Source: UBA1189 sp045612065 (lineage in GTDB: Bacteria > Bacteroidota > Bacteroidia > Bacteroidales > Bacteroidaceae). Taken from it: a DNA stretch of 27,682 nt. The notes below the pieces were generated by a model. That model worked only from the letters and a program-made list of their open reading frames with translations. It had not been told where the DNA came from and ran no database searches. Location: positions 1-27,682 of the forward strand of contig JAZKYH010000046.1 of assembly GCA_045612065.1 (NCBI GenBank), written 5' to 3'. Below are positions 1 through 5,715 of the stretch, in pieces. Both the position numbers and the translations under genes were made by a program. The number at the start of each line of letters is the position of its first letter. Positions within the stretch are counted from its first letter, which is position 1.

Positions 1-1215
1 CTTTGGAGTGAAGTACTTACCCTCGGTAGATTTCACCAGCATAAAATCCTGAGCCTTCTCGGCGAACTTCTCGTCGGTGAGCATTCCGTATTGGATAAAT
101 ATCTTCAAGTCATCCCACTTCTGCTCGTAGTCAGGACGCATGGTGTTGAAGAGCTCCTTCAAACGGTCGGCAACCTTGCGGGTGATGTAAGATGATATCT
201 TCTTTACGTTAGAGTCGCTTTGCAGGTAGCTGCGCGATACATTCAATGGAATATCGGGCGAGTCGATAACACCGTGCAACAGCGTCAGGTACTCGGGCAC
301 GATACCCTCGACCTGGTCGGTAACAAATACCTGATTGCAGTAGAGCTGTATCTTGTTCTTCTGGATCTCGAAATTGTTGTTAATCTTTGGGAAATAGAGG
401 ATACCTGTCAAGTTGAACGGATAGTCGATGTTCATATGTATATAGAACAGCGGCTCGTCGCTTGTTGGGTATAGCTCGCTATAAAATGCCTTATACTGCT
501 CCTCGCTTATGTCGGCAGGCTTGCGTGTCCACAAGGGGTTGGTGTCGTTGATGATGTTGTCCTCATCGGTCTCCACCTGCTTGCCATCCTTCCACTCCTT
601 CTTCTTGCCGAAGGCGATAGCGATGGGGAGGAAGCGGCAATATTTGGTGAGCAATGTGCTGAGACGGCTCTCCTCGAGGAACTCCTTGCAGTCATCGTCG
701 ATGTGGAGGACGATATCGGTACCACGGTCGGCCTTGTCACACTCTTCGAGGGTGTATGAGGGGCTACCATCGCAGCTCCACTTTACAGCCTGCGCATCTT
801 CCTTGTATGAACGGGTGATGATGTCTACGCTCTTGGCTACCATGAAGGCTGAGTAGAAGCCGAGACCAAAGTGACCGATGATGGCATTGGCATCGTTCTT
901 ATACTTCTCAAGGAAGTCGTTGGCGCCTGAGAAGGCAATCTGGTTGATGTACTTATCAATCTCCTCAGCGGTCATACCGATACCACGGTCGCTGATGGTG
1001 ATGGTGCCAGCCTCCTTGTCGAGCTTTACCTGCACGGTGAGGTTACCCAACTCGCCCTTGAAGTCGCCCTTGAGCTGGTATGTCTTGAGCTTCTGTGTAG
1101 CGTCCACTGCGTTAGAAACCAACTCGCGGAGGAAAATCTCGTGGTCACTGTAAAGGAATTTCTTGATGATGGGGAAGATGTTTTCGGTCGTTACCCCGAT
1201 GTTACCTGTTTTCAT
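1..1215 (-). CDS. htpG: Molecular chaperone HtpG (Hsp90), N-terminal part, truncated by window edge
   Basis: Reading the minus strand from the ATG at 1215-1213 gives 405 codons without a stop, running off the window at base 1. The protein begins MKTGNIGVTTENIFPI and contains the GHKL ATPase signatures of Hsp90: EIFLRELVSNAVDA (ATP/Mg-binding Glu and Asn), ISDRGIGM, and the glycine-rich lid IIGHFGLGFYSAF. The middle domain follows (for example NIDYPFNLTGILYFPK and PLNVSRSYLQSD), where the conserved arginine contacts ATP phosphate. HtpG is a cytosolic ATP-dependent dimeric chaperone; full-length members have about 630-690 residues, so roughly the last 40%, including the dimerisation domain, lies outside. 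No clean TAnnTTTG promoter was found upstream; the leader region holds heptamer repeats. Identification is very secure; the missing end is a window effect, not a deletion. Confidence 0.97.
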   Translation of the reverse strand, partial: MKTGNIGVTTENIFPIIKKFLYSDHEIFLRELVSNAVDATQKLKTYQLKGDFKGELGNLTVQVKLDKEAGTITISDRGIGMTAEEIDKYINQIAFSGANDFLEKYKNDANAIIGHFGLGFYSAFMVAKSVDIITRSYKEDAQAVKWSCDGSPSYTLEECDKADRGTDIVLHIDDDCKEFLEESRLSTLLTKYCRFLPIAIAFGKKKEWKDGKQVETDEDNIINDTNPLWTRKPADISEEQYKAFYSELYPTSDEPLFYIHMNIDYPFNLTGILYFPKINNNFEIQKNKIQLYCNQVFVTDQVEGIVPEYLTLLHGVIDSPDIPLNVSRSYLQSDSNVKKISSYITRKVADRLKELFNTMRPDYEQKWDDLKIFIQYGMLTDEKFAEKAQDFMLVKSTEGKYFTPK

Positions 1216-1226
1216 ATTGCTTTTTA

Positions 1227-1254
1227 TTTATGATTTATGATTTTTGATTTATGA
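1227..1254. repeat. 7-base tandem repeat, TTTATGA x4
   Basis: Four consecutive 7-base units: TTTATGA, TTTATGA, TTTTTGA, TTTATGA. The array starts 11 bases upstream of the htpG start codon, so it probably lies in the htpG leader. It shares its unit length with arrays at 1357, 12018, 13346 and 24428. Confidence 0.85.
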
Positions 1255-1291
1255 ATGCCTGTCGGATGGCTAATTTTTAATTTTGACTTCG

Positions 1292-1358
1292 TCGAACTTC
1301 GGCTTCGCTCGCTGAGAGATTGCAAGTGAACTTGCATCTCGCTCGCTTACTCGAACTT
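1292..1358. repeat. Hairpin flanked by direct repeats TCGAACTT
   Basis: The octamer TCGAACTT occurs at 1292-1299 and 1351-1358. Between them, GAGA-T-TGCAAGT (1316-1327) and ACTTGCA-TCTC (1330-1340) form an 11-pair stem with one bulged T and a two-base gap. There is no U-run after it on either strand, so it is not an obvious terminator. Together with the two flanking heptamer arrays it fills the htpG upstream gap with repetitive DNA. Confidence 0.6.
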
Positions 1359-1384
1359 TCAATTTTCAATTTTCAACTTTCAAT
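1357..1384. repeat. 7-base tandem repeat, TTTCAAT x4
   Basis: Units TTTCAAT, TTTCAAT, TTTCAAC, TTTCAAT in direct succession. Same period as the array at 1227 but a different unit sequence. It is intergenic, between htpG and the promoter at 1509. Confidence 0.85.
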
Positions 1385-1459
1385 TTAATAATAAGGAACA
1401 ATATTCCGAGGAGTAAGGTTGCAAACGCAGTGCCATGTGTAGGTTTCTTTATGATTGCT

Positions 1460-1489
1460 GACAAATTGTCGTTATAGGGTGACATGTCA
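1460..1489. promoter_or_regulatory. Paired palindromes, possible operator
   Basis: GACAA-A-TTGTC (1460-1470) and the perfect 10-base palindrome TGACATGTCA (1480-1489) lie 20 bases upstream of the -33 box of the next promoter. The outer halves GCTGACA and TGTCAGC also pair with each other. The placement suits a dimeric regulator, but none is encoded nearby. This is inference from symmetry only. Confidence 0.35.
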
Positions 1490-1508
1490 GCCTCATAGGA
1501 TTCAAACC

Positions 1509-1539
1509 TTTGAAGTGTGAAAAAATGTTATTAACTTTG
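1509..1539 (+). promoter_or_regulatory. Bacteroidetes-type promoter for the beta-barrel/phosphoesterase pair
   Basis: TTTG at 1509-1512, 19-base spacer, TAACTTTG at 1532-1539, a full match to the TTTG-N19-TAnnTTTG consensus of the Bacteroidetes primary sigma factor. Transcription would start near 1543, giving a leader of about 109 bases before the ATG at 1652. Confidence 0.7.
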
Positions 1540-1651
1540 TAGGCATGTGTCTTCCCTGCTTTTCGTTAGGGTTGGATGTATAGTATGGTATAGTCCGAAA
1601 GTCTGAGATTCTCAGGTATATCTATTGGATTTATAAGGAAAGAATAACGAT

Positions 1652-2326
1652 ATGATTAAGTTCAGATATCTGTTCGTAATCCTGCTGGTCGCATTGGCAC
1701 CTCAGTGCTTGAAGGCGCAAGATGATGAGGTAAAGGTGGAACTGCGTGCCGGGCATAATGTTGCCTTTGGTGGGTTTGTCGCTACGTCACTTGAAACAAA
1801 CCAAACGTTCAGCGAGGATTTCTCTATGCTCGGAGGCGTACAGTACAGCACGATTGGAAGAATAGCCATAGAAGCACGTCCTGCTTATACCATGGACTTC
1901 GCTTGGGGAGAACTCTCGGCTGAGGTACTGCTGACATACGCCCACCTCACTTCGATAAACAATATGGCAGTCGGTGGTGGAGTATGTGTGGATTATGGAA
2001 GGTTGGATGCCAAACTCGGTTACTACTATCGTCTCTATGGTGGGCGAGGAGGTAGGATAACTGAGCCTTTCAATATATATTATGGTGCGTGTGTTCATCT
2101 GCTTCAGAAGAACGAGAATTGGGATATACATCTGACCATCACAAACAATGAAATCTTCGAACTGGAAAGACACTATCAGCCTTCATTTATCGCCGAATGC
2201 CTCTATTATCCGATACCTAAGTTGGGCATCTCTCTTGGTATAGGCTGCAAACCGACAGGAATGTTCCATATATCGGCTGATTATTATCAATCATATATTA
2301 AAACTGGGGTATGTTACAGATGGTAA
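1652..2326 (+). CDS. Putative outer-membrane beta-barrel protein, unknown function
   Basis: The 224-residue product has a clear type I signal peptide (MIKFRYLFVILLVALAPQ, with likely cleavage after CLKA). The mature part alternates polar and hydrophobic or aromatic residues as amphipathic strands do (for example LDAKLGYYYRLYG and GACVHLLQ), is rich in Gly and Tyr, and ends in aromatic Trp (GVCYRW), the usual C-terminal signal for outer-membrane barrel assembly. No enzymatic motif was recognised. A barrel of this size would have about 8-10 strands. Its last 16 bases overlap the start of the phosphoesterase gene, so the two are probably co-translated. The promoter at 1509 serves it. The fold is inferred from pattern and length; no named family was recognised. 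Confidence 0.7.
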   Translation: MIKFRYLFVILLVALAPQCLKAQDDEVKVELRAGHNVAFGGFVATSLETNQTFSEDFSMLGGVQYSTIGRIAIEARPAYTMDFAWGELSAEVLLTYAHLTSINNMAVGGGVCVDYGRLDAKLGYYYRLYGGRGGRITEPFNIYYGACVHLLQKNENWDIHLTITNNEIFELERHYQPSFIAECLYYPIPKLGISLGIGCKPTGMFHISADYYQSYIKTGVCYRW

Positions 2327-3183
2327 AGTGGAGATTCTTCATCGTTGTTTCAATCGTAATATGTAGTTGTAATCAATTTGAACTCAAGGGATTGGTTATG
2401 CCTACAGGAGAAGGTGTCGAAAAACGATTCGAACAGAGCATGGAGATTTGTGAGGAACTCAATGCAGGAACGATTGGTGCTCAAGAGGACTATATATTCT
2501 ATGTCGCGGCAGACCCCCATATAAACGAAACTCACCGAAACCTCGGCATATTCAATGATGCCTTGAAGAATGATTGTGAAGCGCTGTTTGGTGTTATCTT
2601 GGGTGACTGTATAGATATAAAGGATAATCTTTTGTTTTACCTTGACGCACTTGCCTACGACGCAGCGAAACATGCTTGCAGTCAAAGGCTATTTCATGTT
2701 CTTGGTAATCACGACGTATATTTCAATGGGTGGGATGACTTCAAGGAGTCTATAGGGCCCTCTGTATATTGGTTCGAAGTACTTTTTGAAAAAGGTAAAG
2801 ACCTGTTCATCACGCTTGATACAGCAACGGGAACCTTGGGAAGAAAGCAGAACGAATGGCTTAGGTCGTTTCTTGCGGAAAAACGAGAGGAATACCGGCA
2901 CTGTGTGGTCTTCACACATACGAACTTCTTCTACACCGATAACTCTCAGACAGGTACTGGTAATATGCCGATGGAGGAGAGTTTTGCTCTGATTGACTTC
3001 CTCGGTGAACAGAAGGTGTCTATAGTACTTCAAGGGCATGATCATTACCGGGAAGACTTGACGTACGACAATGTAAGATATGTTGTTTTAGGTACGATAC
3101 GCGATGAATCGAAAACGCCTGAGTATCTGAAAGTCAATGTAAATAAGGACGGAGTATGTCTTGATTGGCAGTTGCTCGTCTGA
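2311..3183 (+). CDS. Calcineurin-like metallophosphoesterase, predicted lipoprotein
   Basis: The 290-residue protein shows the ordered metal-binding motifs of the calcineurin-like phosphoesterase superfamily: DPH (ADPHIN), GDxxD (LGDCID), GNHD (VLGNHDVY), a lone TH (FTHTNFF) and GHDH (LQGHDH). These ligate two metal ions and hydrolyse phosphoester bonds; the substrate cannot be deduced. The N-terminus is a lipoprotein signal: a hydrophobic stretch ending VICSC, with the second Cys as likely lipidation site. This predicts anchoring to the envelope, beside the barrel protein encoded just upstream. An in-frame ATG at 2320 (MVKWRF) is an equally plausible start and leaves the signal intact. The overlap with the upstream stop at 2324-2326 suggests translational coupling. 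Confidence 0.85.
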   Translation: MLQMVKWRFFIVVSIVICSCNQFELKGLVMPTGEGVEKRFEQSMEICEELNAGTIGAQEDYIFYVAADPHINETHRNLGIFNDALKNDCEALFGVILGDCIDIKDNLLFYLDALAYDAAKHACSQRLFHVLGNHDVYFNGWDDFKESIGPSVYWFEVLFEKGKDLFITLDTATGTLGRKQNEWLRSFLAEKREEYRHCVVFTHTNFFYTDNSQTGTGNMPMEESFALIDFLGEQKVSIVLQGHDHYREDLTYDNVRYVVLGTIRDESKTPEYLKVNVNKDGVCLDWQLLV

Positions 3184-3283
3184 ATGGCAGTTTCTTAAGA
3201 ATGTTGATTATATCAGCGATGTGGTAATGCCTGCTAACTTTGCGCCAGAGAGTAGGTCTCTTGTCGTATATCCATTGGTGCCT

Positions 3284-3320
3284 AAAAAAAGAAGGGTCGT
3301 CATCCCGACGACCAATCTTC
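3284..3320 (-). terminator. Intrinsic terminator of the small-RNA candidate
   Basis: The plus-strand sequence 3295-3301 pairs perfectly with 3307-3313 (GGTCGTC / GACGACC, 5-base loop), extended by GAAG (3291-3294) against CTTC (3317-3320). On the minus strand the stem is followed at once by seven T (plus-strand A at 3284-3290). The orientation is therefore minus. Confidence 0.8.
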
Positions 3321-3353
3321 CAACTTTAAAAATCTAATACCATGAAAAACACA
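3284..3353 (-). ncRNA. Candidate small RNA (about 70 nt) with 5-codon ORF and intrinsic terminator
   Basis: On the minus strand a full Bacteroidetes promoter (3386-3357) is followed by a transcript expected to start near 3353. It holds the mini-ORF ATG-GTA-TTA-GAT-TTT-TAA (3343-3326, MVLDF) and ends in a strong terminator: GAAG, ATT bulge, GGTCGTC, loop GGGAT, GACGACC, CTTC, then seven T (3320-3284). The only gene downstream on either strand is the convergent phosphoesterase on the opposite strand, so this is not the leader of another gene. The layout resembles published Bacteroidales small-RNA motifs defined by promoter plus terminator, but I cannot assign it to a named family. The MVLDF ORF lacks a ribosome-binding site and may be chance. 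Confidence 0.6.
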
Positions 3354-3356
3354 ATG

Positions 3357-3386
3357 CAAAGGTACGGCATCTTCGGGAATCTGCAA
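3357..3386 (-). promoter_or_regulatory. Minus-strand promoter of the small-RNA candidate
   Basis: Read on the minus strand: TTG at 3386-3384, 19-base spacer, TACCTTTG at 3364-3357. Both boxes match the Bacteroidetes consensus at the right distance. Confidence 0.65.
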
Positions 3387-3572
3387 GTGTATAGGAGAGG
3401 GAAAATGATAAAAATAACATAATTTATCCCTTTTGGATGCAATTTTAGGAAATGCCCCATTGTTTTGTTTCGTTGAGTTTGCAATATTCGTCGATTTGTG
3501 AAGGAGTTGAAAAAGTCTTCTGTGCCAACAACCATTTCCGTTGTTCATGTGTTTGTGTCGATGCTTGTATTC

Positions 3573-3723
3573 CGTTCCATGGAACGTTTATATACTTGCC
3601 GGAGGGGCAGAGGTCTGGGCCAAGGCCTTTGCCCCGATTAAGGCATATTGGCTCGTCTCAATACTTCAAAAGGGTGGTGCGATTTCTTGTAATCGCACTG
3701 CTGAATTTCTGAAGTCTTTGTAA
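3573..3723. other. Hairpin-rich element of unknown nature, with one open frame
   Basis: Three inverted repeats lie in 126 bases: the perfect 14-base palindrome CGTTCCATGGAACG (3573-3586); a 13-pair stem with two G-U pairs, 3604-3616 against 3623-3635; and the perfect 8-pair stem GTGCGATT/AATCGCAC (3677-3684 and 3691-3698, 6-base loop). None is followed by a strong T-run. One plus frame stays open to a TAA at 3721-3723 and reads, from about 3577, VPWNVYILAGG... ending RTAEFLKSL; its nearest ATG is at 3541. Possibilities are a structured RNA, a non-autonomous repeat, or a decayed small gene. I do not recognise it. Confidence 0.45.
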
Positions 3724-3855
3724 TGAATTCTTTAGTCGAAGCTTTTGTTTCAATATTCAGTGTTCGTGAAAATAATTTTCAATACTTGCAATGCCTTTTT
3801 TATTGAGGTGGAGGGTAGTTCGTGGGGCTCTGTACATCCTTTATCTATCTCATCG

Positions 3856-3887
3856 TTTGATGTTTTACAAACTATTTACTATCTTCG
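3856..3887 (+). promoter_or_regulatory. Promoter of the acetyltransferase gene
   Basis: TTTG at 3856-3859, 20-base spacer, TATCTTCG at 3880-3887 (one mismatch to TAnnTTTG). Predicted start near 3891, which favours the ATG at 3912 over the one at 3897. Confidence 0.55.
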
Positions 3888-3911
3888 CGAACGTTCATGA
3901 TTGGAAATGCT

Positions 3912-4418
3912 ATGTACGAAACATTCAAGATACGAAAAGCTTCGATAGATGATATTCTCGAGATTCGGGATATGGCCTCAGTGGTGTTCCCCGATACCTA
4001 TAAGGCGATACTCTCTCCCGAACAGATAGATTACATGATGGAGTGGATGTACTCCGAGGATAGTCTGCACCGACAGATGATGAAGGAGGGGCATATCTAT
4101 TATGTGGCTTATCAAGAGGGTAGGGCAGTGGCCTATCTGTCCATCCAACCTGAAGGCGCGCATGTGTTTCATCTGCAGAAACTCTATGTGCTTCCCACTT
4201 GTCAGGGAATGCAGTTGGGTAGGCAATTGTTCCAGCATGCCATCAAAGCCATCAAAGAGTTGCATCCCGCTCCGTGTCAGATGCGCTTGAATGTGAATCG
4301 CTATAATAAGGCTTTGTCATTTTATGAGAAAATGGGTATGACTAAGGTCGATGAGGGGGATTTTCCTATAGGGCATGGATATTACATGAACGACTATATC
4401 ATGGGGATGGAAATATAA
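3912..4418 (+). CDS. GNAT-family N-acetyltransferase
   Basis: The product of about 168 residues begins MYETFKIRKASIDDILEIRDMA, the typical first strand and helix of GNAT enzymes. The acetyl-CoA-binding motif A follows as LQKLYVLPTCQGMQLGRQLF, with the Q-x-x-x-x-G pyrophosphate loop (one usual Gly is Gln). Motif B is LNVNRYNKALSFYEKMGM, whose Asn and Tyr are conserved. GNAT enzymes move an acetyl group from acetyl-CoA to an amine; the acceptor cannot be predicted. An in-frame ATG at 3897 adds MIGNA, but the promoter would put the transcript start only about 6 bases before it, so 3912 is preferred. The gene stands alone, between a gene-poor stretch and the efflux operon. Confidence 0.85.
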   Translation: MYETFKIRKASIDDILEIRDMASVVFPDTYKAILSPEQIDYMMEWMYSEDSLHRQMMKEGHIYYVAYQEGRAVAYLSIQPEGAHVFHLQKLYVLPTCQGMQLGRQLFQHAIKAIKELHPAPCQMRLNVNRYNKALSFYEKMGMTKVDEGDFPIGHGYYMNDYIMGMEI

Positions 4419-4474
4419 TGTCCCGAAATTGCAAGAAGTTTCTTAATATCTTTTATTAAAAATAAACTTTTGCG

Positions 4475-4482
4475 TAACTTCG
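4475..4482 (+). promoter_or_regulatory. Possible -7 box for the efflux operon
   Basis: TAACTTCG matches TAnnTTTG at 7 of 8 positions and lies 45 bases before the adaptor start. No TTTG is found 19-21 bases upstream, where the sequence is A/T-rich, so the site is weak. Confidence 0.35.
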
Positions 4483-4527
4483 CAGTCTCTATATAGTATA
4501 GGAGTAAACAAACACAAAAATAACAGA

Positions 4528-5613
4528 ATGAATAAAACTTTGAAGTGGACGCTCGTGGGCGTCGTTGGTGTGGGCTTGGCAGCAGTGCTGGGTGTACGCA
4601 CATTTATGCCTCGTGTAAATGAGGACTTGAAAGATGAAGTAGTGAAGCAACCTCAGGCACCGAAGCAGAATCGTGCACTTAATGTGAAGGCGGTGGTGCT
4701 CAATAAGGTATTGCTTGCCGATGAACTTTTCGTGAGTGGTAACGTGATGCCCGATGAGGAGGTAAGCTTGGCTTTCGAAACCTCGGGTAAGGTGACTGAA
4801 ATTCTCTTCCAAGAGGGTGCCTACGTTCACAAAGGTGCTCTGTTAGCCAAGATAAACGACGAGCCTCAGCAAGCCGAGTTGCGCAAGCAAGAAGCACAGC
4901 TAAAGCTCTTCCAAGACCGTATGTATCGTCAGAATGCCCTCCTCGAGAAGGAGGCTGTCAGTGAAGAGGCTTTCCAAGAGGCACAGGCCAACCTTGCCGG
5001 ATTGCATGCCGAGATTGACCGTGTGAAGGCCAATATCGCCCAGCGTGAGTTACGTGCTCCGTTCGATGGTGTGCTCGGTCTCCGCGAAGTGAGCCTTGGT
5101 GCTTACGTATCACCCACGACTCCTATTGTGAAGCTCACGAAGACGAACCCCTTGAAGATTGAGTTCTCGGTGCCCGAGCGTTACTCAGGTGTGCTCAAGG
5201 CGGGGGCTCGCCTCAACTTTACCGTAGAGGGTGATCTTGAAGAGCGCACTGCCAAGGTATATGCTACCGATTCACGAGTAGATATGGAAACACGTACTTT
5301 CACCGTGCGTGCTCTCTATGACAATGCTGATGGTGCACTCTTCCCTGGACGTTATGTAAATGTGAACCTGCTCACACGTGAGTATCCCGATGCCATTGCT
5401 GTTCCGAGTGAAGCCATCGTGTCTGAGATGGGCTACGATAAGGTATTCCTCTACAAGAACGGTCGTGCCCAGTCGGTAGTCATTGCCAAGGGTATCCGCA
5501 ACGAGGGACTTGTGCAGGTGGTGCAGGGCCTCGAGGTGGGAGACACCGTTATCACAACAGGTACCATGCAGTTGCGTGAAGGCCAAGCGGTGGTGTTGGA
5601 TGTGGTGAAGTGA
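4528..5613 (+). CDS. RND efflux periplasmic adaptor (membrane fusion protein)
   Basis: The 361-residue protein has an N-terminal membrane or signal segment (TLVGVVGVGLAAVLGV), then the parts of an HlyD/AcrA-type adaptor in order: a half lipoyl motif (VSLAFETSGKVTEILFQEG), an alpha-helical hairpin of about 70 residues rich in Glu, Gln and Ala, the second lipoyl half (RELRAPFDGVLGLREVSLGAYV), a beta-barrel domain (PLKIEFSVPERY) and a membrane-proximal domain (AIAVPSEAIV). It bridges the inner-membrane pump and the outer-membrane channel. There is no lipobox, so it is probably held by the N-terminal helix. It is the first gene of a three-gene operon. No TetR- or MarR-like regulator is adjacent, so control is unknown. 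The transported substrate cannot be inferred. Confidence 0.93.
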   Translation: MNKTLKWTLVGVVGVGLAAVLGVRTFMPRVNEDLKDEVVKQPQAPKQNRALNVKAVVLNKVLLADELFVSGNVMPDEEVSLAFETSGKVTEILFQEGAYVHKGALLAKINDEPQQAELRKQEAQLKLFQDRMYRQNALLEKEAVSEEAFQEAQANLAGLHAEIDRVKANIAQRELRAPFDGVLGLREVSLGAYVSPTTPIVKLTKTNPLKIEFSVPERYSGVLKAGARLNFTVEGDLEERTAKVYATDSRVDMETRTFTVRALYDNADGALFPGRYVNVNLLTREYPDAIAVPSEAIVSEMGYDKVFLYKNGRAQSVVIAKGIRNEGLVQVVQGLEVGDTVITTGTMQLREGQAVVLDVVK

Positions 5614-5715
5614 ATGAATTAAAAGATAAATGCCAAATGTGTTATCGTTTTGGGTGTTAGTACAGAATCTAAAAGATTCTTTGTATCACTTAGAATGACA
5701 TGAGCAGAAGAAACT

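Larger units (their letters stand above)
3184..3911. other. Long intergenic region with structured DNA, no convincing protein gene
   Basis: About 730 bases between the phosphoesterase stop and the acetyltransferase start. It holds the minus-strand small-RNA unit (3284-3386), a hairpin-rich element (3573-3723) and the acetyltransferase promoter (3856-3887). A perfect TAACTTTG at 3235-3242 has no matching -33 box. Short ORFs in all frames lack family resemblance and start signals, apart from the open frame ending at 3723 discussed with the hairpin element. Confidence 0.7.

Noticed and set aside
3341..3420. Plus-strand 26-codon ORF (MKNTMQRYGIFG...) over the small-RNA promoter
   Set aside because: It overlaps a consensus minus-strand promoter in full and lacks a plus-strand promoter with a -33 box; less supported than the small RNA.
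3452..3712. 86-codon plus-strand frame in the gene-free stretch
   Set aside because: No family resemblance or start signal, and a different frame through the same stems is equally open; treated as part of the structured element.
5664..5680. Hairpin AGAATC/GATTCT between adaptor and pump genes as a terminator
   Set aside because: The stem is short and A/T-rich and is followed only by TTG; the genes clearly belong to one operon.
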